Positions 1 through 9,624 of a stretch of 64,000 nucleotides of DNA are shown one piece after another. This stretch comes from Globisporangium splendens (taxonomy: Eukaryota > Oomycota > Peronosporomycetes > Pythiales > Pythiaceae), in assembly GCA_006386115.1 (NCBI GenBank), contig VFIW01000061.1:1-64000 (forward strand), in the 5' to 3' direction. Numbering within the stretch: the stretch's first letter is position 1; every line of letters starts with the position of its first letter. The notes under the pieces were generated by a model that worked only from the letters and a program-made list of their open reading frames with translations, did no database searches and was not told where the DNA came from. Made by a program: the position numbers and the translations under genes.

Positions 1-5
1 CATCG

Positions 6-1748
6 ATGATGGAGCCTATGGCGAAGAACCAGAAGAAGAGCACGCATGACGCGCTTGCAGCTGGCGATGCGGTCTCTGCCCTGCCTCGAGCCTGCGTGCA
101 ACAGATTTTCTACTGTGCCAATGACCAGCGAGTAACCAACCTCATTCGACATGAAGCCTGCATGCCGGACGGAAATGTTCTGAACCACATGGCGCAGGTA
201 TGTAAAGCGTGGGCGGACCTCAGCGGTGCCATTCTTCTGGAGCGACAGACCATGTCTCTGCGGATTGATATTCGATCTGGAAATACCACTGAAATGGAAG
301 CAGCGGTGCAGCAAATACGGCTACGCGGGTCCAAATTGAAAGACCTACAACTAGCGATGGGTGTGATGTCCGCAGACCACAACTTGGAGCTTTACGATGG
401 ACAGGCAGATATTGAGGCTGCTGTGGTTGATTGGGACGCAGTTTTCAAGCATTGCGTGTATATATGGCGTCTTGATCTCTCGCGTGTGCCACTCCATAGC
501 AAGCACTTGAAGGCAATGATTGACGCGGCAGCAAACTACTGCAACGAAATCCAGTCGCTTATTCTCCCAAGAATGGAGCACCCGCATGACGACACGAAAC
601 CAAGTCTTCAGACGACATTTGTGTCTCTGTACAGCGCATTGCAGAAGTGGTATTCACATGGTGGTCTCCGCCAACTCACGATCCCACAGCGTTGTGAAGA
701 GCCATCGACCAAGTTTGTTGAGTACACCAACGAGTATTTGACTGCTGTGAGCAAATACTGTCCCAATTTGGAATACTTCGACGGGTGGAGCGTCACGTAT
801 GAAGAAACCGAGTACATCGAGTGCGAAGAACTGCTATTCTGCAATAATTCTGCATGGTCGGAATTCTGCCGCGGATGTTCAAAGCTGCGGGAGGTCAACT
901 GGTTTACGATTCCATATGCAGGTGACTTCTTCCGAACGTTTGCAAAGCACAAAAAACCTTGGCTCACGAATCTTACTCTTGCTGGAGGCCCACCGGAGAA
1001 ATGGAGCGAAGAGTTAGCAGGTGGGAGCTATTACGCTGGTGGTGAATTTGAGCACACGAAAGAAGACGTACTCGCTGTCTTGGAAGCATGTCCACAACTG
1101 CAAACACTATCGATCCTGTTCTACAATTCTGAGAGTGAAGTCATGCGGCACGAGGATTTTGACGACGAGTTTCTCATCCAGCTAGCTCAAAAATGTCAGC
1201 ACCTTCACACGTTTCGATACGACGAGCTAGAAAGCGGCCAACCCATCTGTGAGAATCGCATGATTACAGACATTGGTCTCGGCGCACTTGCAGCGATGCC
1301 GAATTTGTCGTCTCTCTACTCCAAGCAAGTGAATTGCAGCGGAGTAGGTATATTCGCTTTTGTGAGTGAAATGCCACGGCCGATGAGAAGGCGCAAGATT
1401 GAAATCGTAGTGGGGGATGCAAATCAAAAGGATTTCGTCCGATTCTACTCGGTTCTTTTGGAGTTGTTGGCGTGTTTCATTCGCCAGGACCAGAAGGAGA
1501 TTGAAGACAACCGATTTGAGCTGCACGTTTACCGCCAATGCGTTTCAAGAGACTCGGTGGCACAACATCCAGATTTGGTTGCACAATTCATCAAGGCAAG
1601 GCGTGAATTTCGATCCAGGTATGAATCCTTGTTGAAATGGAGCCTTGGAGGACAAGGATGGGAAGTAGACTACGACGAGTCATCTCCAGATTCGCTGCAG
1701 AGCTCAATTGGGAATGCTCGAGAGCTTGCCCTCCGAAGTATCAAGTAA
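6..1748 (+). CDS. F-box/LRR-like protein
   Basis: Single-exon reading frame of 580 aa. Residues about 25-80 look like an F-box: a LPRACVQQIF helix, then an MAQVCKAWADLS segment and a basic/hydrophobic continuation. The rest has irregular leucine-rich pieces of the type CPNLEYF, CSKLREV, LTNLTLAG, CPQLQTLSI, CQHLHTFRY and MPNLSSLYS, spaced 30-90 residues apart, typical of divergent F-box/LRR proteins that present substrates to SCF ubiquitin ligases. No signal peptide or membrane segment is seen. The first ATG is 6 bases from the window edge (ATGATG), so a more upstream start or exon cannot be excluded. Family assignment rests on motif pattern only; the exact substrate is unknown. Confidence 0.6.
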   Translation: MMEPMAKNQKKSTHDALAAGDAVSALPRACVQQIFYCANDQRVTNLIRHEACMPDGNVLNHMAQVCKAWADLSGAILLERQTMSLRIDIRSGNTTEMEAAVQQIRLRGSKLKDLQLAMGVMSADHNLELYDGQADIEAAVVDWDAVFKHCVYIWRLDLSRVPLHSKHLKAMIDAAANYCNEIQSLILPRMEHPHDDTKPSLQTTFVSLYSALQKWYSHGGLRQLTIPQRCEEPSTKFVEYTNEYLTAVSKYCPNLEYFDGWSVTYEETEYIECEELLFCNNSAWSEFCRGCSKLREVNWFTIPYAGDFFRTFAKHKKPWLTNLTLAGGPPEKWSEELAGGSYYAGGEFEHTKEDVLAVLEACPQLQTLSILFYNSESEVMRHEDFDDEFLIQLAQKCQHLHTFRYDELESGQPICENRMITDIGLGALAAMPNLSSLYSKQVNCSGVGIFAFVSEMPRPMRRRKIEIVVGDANQKDFVRFYSVLLELLACFIRQDQKEIEDNRFELHVYRQCVSRDSVAQHPDLVAQFIKARREFRSRYESLLKWSLGGQGWEVDYDESSPDSLQSSIGNARELALRSIK

Positions 1749-1905
1749 GTGCATAAGCATTGCAAAGTCGAGACTTGCACACTATCAATCAAAATTGGCT
1801 TTCACATTCAATTTGCTTACTCATGAGATCGCTCTAGCTTGAACCTTCACCGATCCTTTGTACAGACACGACGGTCAAATCGCCACTTTGTGCATCGGCA
1901 AAAAA

Positions 1906-3075
1906 TTACGCCGAGATGTTCGCGATCGTGATGGCCTTCGCCTTCAAGTCCTTAATGATGTCGAGAACGTTGATAGCCGTGTTCGCGCACCCGCCGCAGT
2001 GGTGGAGAGCAACGACCTTGTTGTCCGTGGCAGAGAGCACAGGAGAACCCGACGCACCACCAGCCGTATCCGCGTTGTATCCGACTTCGTTCGATCCACA
2101 CGACGTGACGCCGCCAAGGGACGTAATGGTCGCGGAAGCACCACCGTCAACAATGTATGCGACGCGCTTGGCCCAGCCAGATGGGTGCTGTGGAATGTAG
2201 ATGCGCTCACCCTTGGTTGGTCCAGCGGCACGCAATTGCAAGTAGCCGTACGACGAGATAGCGGCAGAGCTCGGAAGCTTCACAATAGCGTAGTCGTACG
2301 TGTCACTGTTGGTGATGAAGGTCGACGTGGTCGCAACAACGGTGCCAGGGCACCCAAGTTGAGTTTGGCACTGAGTCGCACACGAGGCAGATTCAGCACC
2401 AAACTCAAAGTCAACGCTCTTGGCGTCCGCAGCGGCAGTGATACAGTGCTGGTTGGTGATCAAGTGACCTTCGCTGCCAATGAGCCAGCCCGTGCACAAC
2501 GAACTACCACCGATGAGAAGACGAGCGACGGCACGGCCCTTCGTGTACGCGCTTGGCAGGGTGCTGTACAAGGTGCTGCCACTCTGGAAGCACTTGGCTG
2601 GGACCGTGTTGTCCACACCACAGATCGACTCGGAGGTCTTCTTGTCCGAGAAACCGCGCGAGAAGCCCGAGATCGTGTAGCCTGGAGCCGACGCCGCGGC
2701 ACCCACCGTGGCAGAAAAGTATTGCACAATGGCAGTGGATCCTGGCACGAAAGACGCAATGAAGTCCCCTTCTTGATCACGGCCTTTGCCCGTGTAAAAG
2801 TGCGCGACCGACGAGTCGGGGGAGCGCACGACAACCAAATCGCCCTCAGGGAGATCGAAGTTGGAGAAGTGAACGGCGATGTAGCTGGCGTCGGGGTACG
2901 ACACAGTATCATCACGGGAGATACCCGAAGCGACAGTGATGTTCAAGGCTTCCTGGGTACCAATCTGCAAGATGCCCTCCTGGTTGTAGTAAGGAGCGTC
3001 AGGAGTGACAGCAGTCGCAGTTGCAACGGCAACAGCCGCGAGGACGACGATTTTCTTGAGTGAAGAGAACGCCAT
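1906..3075 (-). CDS. Secreted trypsin-like (lysyl/glutamyl endopeptidase-like) serine protease
   Basis: Intronless, 389 aa from the ATG at 3075; the frame is open further upstream but this start gives a clean signal peptide (residues 1-23, hydrophobic core VVLAAVAVATATAV). A region of about 150 residues precedes the chymotrypsin-fold domain. Catalytic triad candidates are His210 (in ITNQHC), Asp261 (in TYDYAIVKL) and Ser342 (in GGASGSP). The GxSGSP form resembles bacterial lysyl/Glu-specific endopeptidases more than vertebrate trypsins. Several Cys pairs suggest disulphides in the secreted enzyme. Probable role is extracellular proteolysis of substrate or host proteins. An initiator-like element lies about 40 nt upstream, supporting the chosen start. 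A 401-aa open frame on the opposite strand is an antisense shadow. Confidence 0.88.
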   Translation of the reverse strand: MAFSSLKKIVVLAAVAVATATAVTPDAPYYNQEGILQIGTQEALNITVASGISRDDTVSYPDASYIAVHFSNFDLPEGDLVVVRSPDSSVAHFYTGKGRDQEGDFIASFVPGSTAIVQYFSATVGAAASAPGYTISGFSRGFSDKKTSESICGVDNTVPAKCFQSGSTLYSTLPSAYTKGRAVARLLIGGSSLCTGWLIGSEGHLITNQHCITAAADAKSVDFEFGAESASCATQCQTQLGCPGTVVATTSTFITNSDTYDYAIVKLPSSAAISSYGYLQLRAAGPTKGERIYIPQHPSGWAKRVAYIVDGGASATITSLGGVTSCGSNEVGYNADTAGGASGSPVLSATDNKVVALHHCGGCANTAINVLDIIKDLKAKAITIANISA

Positions 3076-3111
3076 TGGGGCGAAGTTTGCTTGACTTGAC
3101 TGGTAGAAGAC

Positions 3112-3127
3112 CAAATGCAGAATGAGA
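3112..3127 (-). promoter_or_regulatory. Oomycete Inr+FPR core promoter of the trypsin-like protease
   Basis: On the minus strand the 16 nt read TCTCATTCTGCATTTG, matching the oomycete initiator plus flanking promoter region consensus GCTCATTYYNCAWTTT at all but the first and last positions. It sits about 37 nt upstream of the ATG at 3075, a usual distance for this element. Confidence 0.7.
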
Positions 3128-5031
3128 ACAAGAGAAGACAGGTATGCTTCATTCTCGTTTTCACTTGCCTGGACATCGCCGCTCACTGCCCACAAGGAGA
3201 GAGGGCGCTCTACGACAGCTCCACTCGCTGCGCCAACAGATTGCGGCAACGATGAGATCAATCCCCAATGTGATGTCCGTCGTGTGTTCAACGTATTGGT
3301 GTGCGCCAAGACTTTGGAGCACGCCACTCTTGGACCAAAGAGTGGACGCTTTCTTGAATCTGTCCATCTCTTCGAAGCAGATGATTCAACTTGAAGCTCG
3401 CAATATTAGAAGCAGTGCCCACACAAATTATACATTATACAAATATACTTCCTCACACAGCTATGCGGACACACAACCGTTCACTTTGCTCTGTGCAGCA
3501 ACAGCAACTTCCAATTGTCCGGAATGTTTGTCTCATTGCATCAGCAGTACACTGTAGTAGTAACTGCAGATAACACCTCCTCGCTCAACTGAGAAGATCC
3601 GCTCAAGATCGCCATATGGTTTGCAGACCTGAGAACAGGATTGCTATGCACAGCCCAGTCTCTCGCTGGAGACAACGAGGGCTCCTCTCAGTCGATACTG
3701 TGGCTGCTTTTGAGATTAAGGACGAATTAATCGTATCATTATGCACAAGCTTGAAGGAGATCGACACACAATGCGGTCGAAATGCTTCTCCTGCCAAAGG
3801 TCCAGATGGCGCTGTTGCATGCAACGTATCCACATTAATTGCAGAGTCTACTATGCAGACGGCACGTGCTGCCAATTGACTAAACGCAAACTATATGAAC
3901 AGCACAAAATCCAAACAGCCCGCGTACTTGCGCGAGCGTAAGAACAGGAAGCTTGTTTGCTGCATGGCTGTTCTATGGCAACTGACTGTGCAACGCCTGA
4001 TGCAACGATCGATATAATCAGATGGACATGTACTTTATCTGCACTTTCAGTGGTTTTCACACTTCTTGCACAGCATGACGCAGCTTGCATGTCAATGGAT
4101 CCGTTAGTTTTCGTTGAAGAGGTCACGACTGTGCCATTGACAGCCCGACATCGTGAGCTGTGTGCGCCATAATCAGAAATCGCCATAAGGGTGAGGTGTC
4201 CACAAATCGTGCCGCGCTGGTTCGAAGCGGGCACTTGACATCTGCAGCAAACGGAGTCATCAACGGGTACGTTGGTATGACTGGAAATCTTCCTACTGCA
4301 TTCGATAGGGCTAATCAGAATGCCTAACTTTTCACGCTGCACCCCGAGTTTGGGAGGAAGATGGAACCATCTCTCCTGGATGAACGCACAGGCGGTGCGT
4401 GATCTTTCTCCTCAAACTTCCTGTCTGAGTACCTCGAAGCATGTTCAGGAAACTCTGCAAGAGTTCCAACCCACCCTACAACCTGATAACTTGGTGGACC
4501 ACTTCCGGTCAACCATTCAATCTTCCTTCGTCGAAAATTCCCCGCCGCGCCAACCGAGACCGCAACGCGCGCAAGCCAGATCCTTAGGTTGTTTTCTTTT
4601 GCAAGGCGTTTGTCTGTGTTACCGCAATCGACCTCCCACACACACACACCACCACCACCACTCGCTCGTTCTTGTCCGTCGCTCCGTTGTGTCTGCATAC
4701 ACAATTACTGGTCTCTTTGGCTCGCTCGACAGACAACGAAACTAAAAGGTTCGTCATCAATGACCTTGCTGTAGAGAGGATATGCATGGGAATACGGAAT
4801 GCTTGCATAAGATCATATGGAGTGCACTTGTTAAGATACTTTGCTGTCTAATGCAAGCTCTGGTGTGATGACAAACAAGCCAACAAATGGATGCCACCCA
4901 CAACACACTCGCATCAAATACCGAAATGGGATCAATGGAATGCGGTGCGTGCAAAATACGCATTTTCGTCCAATCAGACGAGTTCAACATTGAACCGACT
5001 GGGAAGCTGGAACAAACTGGGAAGTCAAAGG
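3128..5031. other. Intergenic, no supported gene
   Basis: About 1.9 kb with only short, unconvincing frames and no recognisable domain. It contains a small (CA)n/(ACC)n microsatellite at 4637-4661. The 5' part is the upstream region of the minus-strand protease, and the 3' part leads into the first paralog. Confidence 0.6.
4637..4661. repeat. (CA)n/(ACC)n microsatellite
   Basis: A short run of CA dinucleotides passes directly into ACC trinucleotides. Non-coding. Confidence 0.8.
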
Positions 5032-6420
5032 ATGATGCCGACGCGGAGGAGCAAACGGGTGAAGCGCGCGGCACTGGTTCTTCCTGGAGGTGACGCAACG
5101 GTTGAGGCGACGAGGGACCGCACGGAGCACGTGTATGAGGCACTCGTGGCCGGTGCGTTGTCCTTTCTCGCGCTGAGTGACGCGGTCGCCGTGCTGTCCA
5201 CCTGCTGCGTGTTACGAAACGACGTCACTCTGGGCGTCACAGCGCTGAGCAATACGCGCGTGGGACCACATTTGCTACGCAAGTGTGCCGTGGACTGGCT
5301 GCACATTGGGCCGCTCGAAGTGCAGCAGCACGTTGACAAGTTTTTTGGTGAGTGTCACAAGCAAGGATGCCGACGAAACGTGAAAATGAGTGACGTCGAC
5401 GACGATGGTGATTACCTGAACCAATGTGATGCTGAGAGGGGACGAGATTGCAAAACCGAAACGATGAACCAGCTACTTTTGGATCACCCGCGTATCGGAA
5501 GAGCAGGTCGTGGTGGTGTGGAACTGCTGTCGCTCATTGGCATGGTCCAAGAGCATATATTGCCTCTGTGCCACAAGTACACAGTCATGAACAAATTTGG
5601 CGATCTGTGCTCAGCTCGTCCTGTCCTGCTCCCACTAGCTCACTGCCCACACTCATCGCCAACGCTCAGCGGTGGTCATAGTCTTTCGGCAAGCGAATGG
5701 ACAGAAGATGCAGTCAAGAGAGCGCTTAATGCGTGTTGGAATGGCTTTGGTGACGATTTCACTAGCCAGTCGTCCGAGTTCGTGTACGTGTCCGATGTCG
5801 GTGCCCACTGGGAAAACATCAGTGTCCACAGCAAGCGCAGCGATAGAGTGAGCTGCAATTTCTGTGAAACAGCGAAAAAAGCTGTCCGTGAATATCGCAA
5901 AGAAGCCAAGGCGATGTTAAAGCGGTTTAAGGACGTACTCAGTGTGAAGAAGCAAAAATGGCGCGCCGAGGGACTGGACTCGGAAGAAATCCACCAAAAG
6001 CGCAGTGAGCTCAAGAGCAAGTTTTTTCCTGAGGACTCATACCCAGATGTGAACTTTGCAGACAGTCTCGATGACCATATTCTGGCCGACATTTGCGAAA
6101 GCGGCCGCTTTCCGATGAATCCGTTTGAGGGCATGGCGATGGGCTTTGACAGAGCGAACGATGACGTGTTTAACGCACTCTCGGAGCAGTACATGGACTT
6201 GTGCGACACACTTTTTCAGCCACTGAAAGCGGTTTTAACGAAGTTCCTTCCTCTCGTAGGACAACGAGTTCATCGGACGTGGATGAATGACGATGAAGGA
6301 ATGATCGCGAGTGAGTTAATCGCTGGAGTTACTCTCTCAGGTTTCCTCTGCGGCGTATTCATTGTGGCGAAGAAAGCTGCATACGGAGCTCCTACTGTGA
6401 TTGAGCTTGACGACGAGTAG
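5032..6420 (+). CDS. Orphan family protein, paralog A of a three-gene cluster
   Basis: Intronless. The frame is open from an ATG at 4891 (509 aa), but the ATGATG at 5032/5035 (462 aa) is preferred because it is followed directly by a basic stretch and the region shared with the two neighbouring paralogs starts only after it. Shared blocks, in order: an F-box-like helix pair near the N-terminus (ALSDAVAVLSTCCVLRND), a GAHWENI motif, a Cys-x2-Cys pair (CNFCETA) followed by REYRKEAKAMLKRF, a CESGRF block, LFQPLKAVL, and a C-terminal LSGFLCGVF. No enzyme motif, signal peptide or membrane helix is apparent. I do not recognise the family; the F-box resemblance is an inference from pattern only. Confidence 0.7.
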   Translation: MMPTRRSKRVKRAALVLPGGDATVEATRDRTEHVYEALVAGALSFLALSDAVAVLSTCCVLRNDVTLGVTALSNTRVGPHLLRKCAVDWLHIGPLEVQQHVDKFFGECHKQGCRRNVKMSDVDDDGDYLNQCDAERGRDCKTETMNQLLLDHPRIGRAGRGGVELLSLIGMVQEHILPLCHKYTVMNKFGDLCSARPVLLPLAHCPHSSPTLSGGHSLSASEWTEDAVKRALNACWNGFGDDFTSQSSEFVYVSDVGAHWENISVHSKRSDRVSCNFCETAKKAVREYRKEAKAMLKRFKDVLSVKKQKWRAEGLDSEEIHQKRSELKSKFFPEDSYPDVNFADSLDDHILADICESGRFPMNPFEGMAMGFDRANDDVFNALSEQYMDLCDTLFQPLKAVLTKFLPLVGQRVHRTWMNDDEGMIASELIAGVTLSGFLCGVFIVAKKAAYGAPTVIELDDE

Positions 6421-7033
6421 CTGTTGTTCTTGAATCCGACGAACGAAGTGAATAGTGCATTGAAGACAAATAATAACGGAGTTCCTACTATTTGGCTACT
6501 CATGAGCAAGATTATGCGGTAAAACGTTCAACGCAAGCGCAAACACTTTAGACCACAAACTGATATGGTGAGTGGGTTATACTTTTCAGAGCAAAGAAGC
6601 TTAAGGAAAACGAGAAATGCAAAGATTGACGAAATGCTGTTGTGCTGAAACCCAGCAGTCATGAATTTCGTTTGCTTTTTACGCTGCACACATGAAATCT
6701 GTTAGGCTTTCCCACTGTTATTTCCCAAAGGGAACACTTCTACCAGAGCATCGATAGCTTGCTGCAAGTGAGTACTTGTCAGTATCAACCCCGACTCACT
6801 CACAACTGTAGCATTTGCAACAATTGAAGCATCCTTCGGAAGCGCCACCTACAGGTTGATGGTGCATTGCAAGCCCGATGCCAAATCCAAGAGAGATTTT
6901 AGTGTGTCGCGTCACTGATACACCTCACCATCTACTGCACGAAGTACACATACATTGTTGTGCCTGTCAAAAATGACTTCAAGTAGAAGGTAGAGCCAGA
7001 AGATCGTGCAAGTACCATGTGGTCTTTTAGTGA
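6421..7033. other. Intergenic between convergent paralogs A and B
   Basis: About 0.6 kb, AT-richer than the flanking genes, lying between the two 3' ends. No coding or repeat signal seen. Confidence 0.6.
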
Positions 7034-8212
7034 TCATCGGAAGCTGCAAAATACTCCGCAAAGGAGTTGTGAAGAGGGATCAAACCCTCCAACAAACTCA
7101 ACGACATGGGCTTGACGCGACGAGAGCGGATCGTGCTGCTGCCTCTCCATTGCAGCGTCGATTTGAGCACGTCCGACGTATCTAAACTGGCGAGCTAACA
7201 GTTTTTTCAACGGCTGATAAAAACTTCGGCACTGATGCAGATACCTTGGTGACAAACTGCGCAGCAAAACTTCGTTGGAGTCCTCTGGGATTTGAACGCA
7301 ACCAAATGGACCCCGTCGCAAAAGCCTCCCGTGCTGACACATATGCCGAAGGGTGTGTAAGTTCGACCAAGATTGCGAGTCGGGGGAAATGTACGCCCCC
7401 TCTGGAAAATATGATGTATAAAACGCGTTCGACAAGCTTTGAACTTCTTCATTTGGCCGGTTTTCTTCAATGCTCCACATAATCTGCTTTTGGCGAAGCC
7501 GTTCTTCGAATCGCGAAACGAACAACTGTGCTTGACTTCTGTAAAACCTGACCGAATGCCTTGCAGCGGTGCAAAGGTGGCAATCGACGCGTCCTGATTG
7601 CTTGTCAACCTGAATATGCTCCCAATGTGCTCCAAACGCTGAACCATCATCAAAACTCCTGGGTGAAGCAGTGAACCGATCACCGAATCCGAAGCTTAAG
7701 GTGTTCAACTGGTTTCTCAATACGCTCTCATCATCCTCTTCAGTGCGTTGCTGGCCACCAAAGCCCCAAACAGGAATCAACGCTGGACGAACACTGCAGA
7801 GCATTTCGCCTTCCGCCTCTCGGTTCAATGGGTGGTACACGAAGCACCAGTGCTTGACGCGTTTCTTGAGAAGCGCAACAAGAGAAATTGTTCTGGTGCG
7901 CATATGCGGCGAGACGTTCAGCATGTCACATTCGACCCAGAGATCGTGCAGTCGGCGGTTGGTGCTGGGAGTAGCGGTAAGCTGTGTCAGTACTGCTGGA
8001 AACCAGTCGGAGTCGGGCATTTCACATGCACACCGGCGCGCCAACTCGCTGTCATTGCGCAGCAGCGTGCAAGAGTTAAGCACTGCGGCAAGATCCTCGA
8101 CGCGTAGGTACTTGGAGACGCCGCACCGCAGAAGCATGTGCATCCTTTCATTGCACTCTGCGTGACGGGGGGCAAGTAGTTCGCACACAGCGGTCGCCTT
8201 CGTTTTCTTCAT
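7034..8212 (-). CDS. Orphan family protein, paralog B of a three-gene cluster
   Basis: Intronless, 392 aa from an ATG at 8212. It has the same architecture as the genes on either side: an F-box-like N-terminal segment (YLRVEDLAAVLNSCTLLRND), GAHWEHI, a Cys pair (CHLCTAA) followed by FYRSQAQLFVSRFEERL, LRHMCQHGRL, FYQPLKKLL and a final GFDPSSQLLCGVF. Sequence identity to A and C looks low (divergent paralogs) but block order is strict. It is convergent with A and divergent from C, sharing a short (~290 bp) upstream region with C. Function unknown. Confidence 0.72.
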   Translation of the reverse strand: MKKTKATAVCELLAPRHAECNERMHMLLRCGVSKYLRVEDLAAVLNSCTLLRNDSELARRCACEMPDSDWFPAVLTQLTATPSTNRRLHDLWVECDMLNVSPHMRTRTISLVALLKKRVKHWCFVYHPLNREAEGEMLCSVRPALIPVWGFGGQQRTEEDDESVLRNQLNTLSFGFGDRFTASPRSFDDGSAFGAHWEHIQVDKQSGRVDCHLCTAARHSVRFYRSQAQLFVSRFEERLRQKQIMWSIEENRPNEEVQSLSNAFYTSYFPEGAYISPDSQSWSNLHTLRHMCQHGRLLRRGPFGCVQIPEDSNEVLLRSLSPRYLHQCRSFYQPLKKLLARQFRYVGRAQIDAAMERQQHDPLSSRQAHVVEFVGGFDPSSQLLCGVFCSFR

Positions 8213-8499
8213 GCTCTCGTTTTCTCTCTCTCAAACAACGACTGAAGTTGGAGGAGGATCGTTGTGCGTGAAAACCTCTCGAATCTGCTGCTCGAATGAG
8301 AAACCAAATGCGCTGAGTATAAGAGGATATAGGGACACAATCTGGTGACCGAATAAAGTAGTGAGGTTGAAGTTGAAGTGGCAATCACACGTTCGATGTG
8401 ACCGTTGTCTGCCAAAAGACCACGCAAGTAAGTCCAAGCAAATCGTCCTGTCCCAGACACGTGGTGGCTCGCCAGGCAAATGGCACTTCAGCAAAAGCG

Positions 8500-9624
8500 A
8501 TGAAGCGTTTGAAGGATGAAGCGAAAGCAGGTCGCGAAGACTCGTTCGGGTGCGTCTTGACTAAAGGTGTGCTGCTGTGGCTGGAAGTTTGCGACGCTGT
8601 ACAGCTATTAAGTACTTGCACACAGTTCCACCGCGATTCACAGCTCAGTGTATTCGCAATCGCACACTGCACGAAAGATGGGAGCCACTTTTTTCAGCGA
8701 TGCCCTCGAGATTGGTTCCGTATCATTAAAGCAACAGACATGGACAGCCTCTCTACGGTATGCGGTATCCACCACGTCCAAGATGATGTTTGCGCTGCGT
8801 TGTGGCGAAGGCTCGGTCCTCGGTCCGCGTATTCATCATCGTCCTGCTTGAGTCTACTTTCCAGTATCGGCAGAATGCAGAAGACAATGGACATGTTTGT
8901 CAAGGACGGGGTCCAAGCAGACGCGTTTAGAGGACTAGTGATTCCCATCACCCACAGCATGTCATCGCAAGGCAAGTTAAACACAGAGGCCGAAAAGTCT
9001 CTACGCGATTGCAGTGGTCCCAGCACTACTGAGGCTCAGCCATTGTCCAAATTTGGGGCTCATTGGGAAAGTATAGCTGTTGCTGTCCCTGGACACGATT
9101 GCACATCATCTTGTGCACTTTGCTCGGCGTGCGTTGACGCTGTGTGTCGCTACCGCGAGGAAACGGAAGTCTTTGCCAAGCGCTTTGAAGAGTTACTTAT
9201 ACGGCAAGAAGATATATGGGAGCAAGCGGGTTGGAGCGAGGCCGATATCTGTGAGTTGGCGTTTTCCTTCCAGCAAGCTTACTTTCAAAACGAGCCATTC
9301 TACAACACGTACGTTGCCGCGTTGGACGATTCAGAGATTCTCCGATACTTGTGTCAGCAAGGGCGATTCGCACTCCCAAAGGGTCTGAGCAAATGCGTGC
9401 TACCAGGTGACGGTGAGGATCTTGGTGCGCTGTCCGCTCATTTCCGCGAGAGTTGTCGTATATTTTACCAGCCACTCAAAGAGTTCATGCGCAACGCGAC
9501 CATCAGGGATGTGAGTCGATTCGTCGTTGCGCCGCAGATGAGTACCGAGCGTGGTGTGGAAACACTTGACGTTGTCGTTGGCTTCGCTTCTCACACATTA
9601 ATTGGTATTTATTTGGCGACCTGA
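8500..9624 (+). CDS. Orphan family protein, paralog C of a three-gene cluster
   Basis: Intronless. The frame is open from a GTG at 8398, but the first ATG is at 8500, giving 374 aa beginning MKRLKDEAK. Conserved family blocks: LWLEVCDAVQLLSTCTQFHRD, GAHWESI, a Cys pair (CALCSACVDAV) with CRYREETEVFAKRFEELL, LCQQGRF, CRIFYQPLKEFM and a C-terminal GFASHTLIGIYL. In this copy the usual LLCGVF ending is diverged. Same family as the two preceding genes; cellular role unknown. An F-box-like or adaptor role would be speculation. Confidence 0.72.
   Translation: MKRLKDEAKAGREDSFGCVLTKGVLLWLEVCDAVQLLSTCTQFHRDSQLSVFAIAHCTKDGSHFFQRCPRDWFRIIKATDMDSLSTVCGIHHVQDDVCAALWRRLGPRSAYSSSSCLSLLSSIGRMQKTMDMFVKDGVQADAFRGLVIPITHSMSSQGKLNTEAEKSLRDCSGPSTTEAQPLSKFGAHWESIAVAVPGHDCTSSCALCSACVDAVCRYREETEVFAKRFEELLIRQEDIWEQAGWSEADICELAFSFQQAYFQNEPFYNTYVAALDDSEILRYLCQQGRFALPKGLSKCVLPGDGEDLGALSAHFRESCRIFYQPLKEFMRNATIRDVSRFVVAPQMSTERGVETLDVVVGFASHTLIGIYLAT

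Noticed and set aside
1858..3063. 401-codon plus-strand frame opposite the trypsin-like protease
   Set aside because: Antisense shadow; the minus-strand frame carries a signal peptide, catalytic triad and promoter.
3851..4342. 163-codon minus-strand frame
   Set aside because: Composition unlike the coding sequences nearby, no motif, and no convincing initiation context.
4891..5031. Upstream 47-codon extension of paralog A
   Set aside because: Open frame and an ATG exist, but no similar sequence is present in the other two paralogs.
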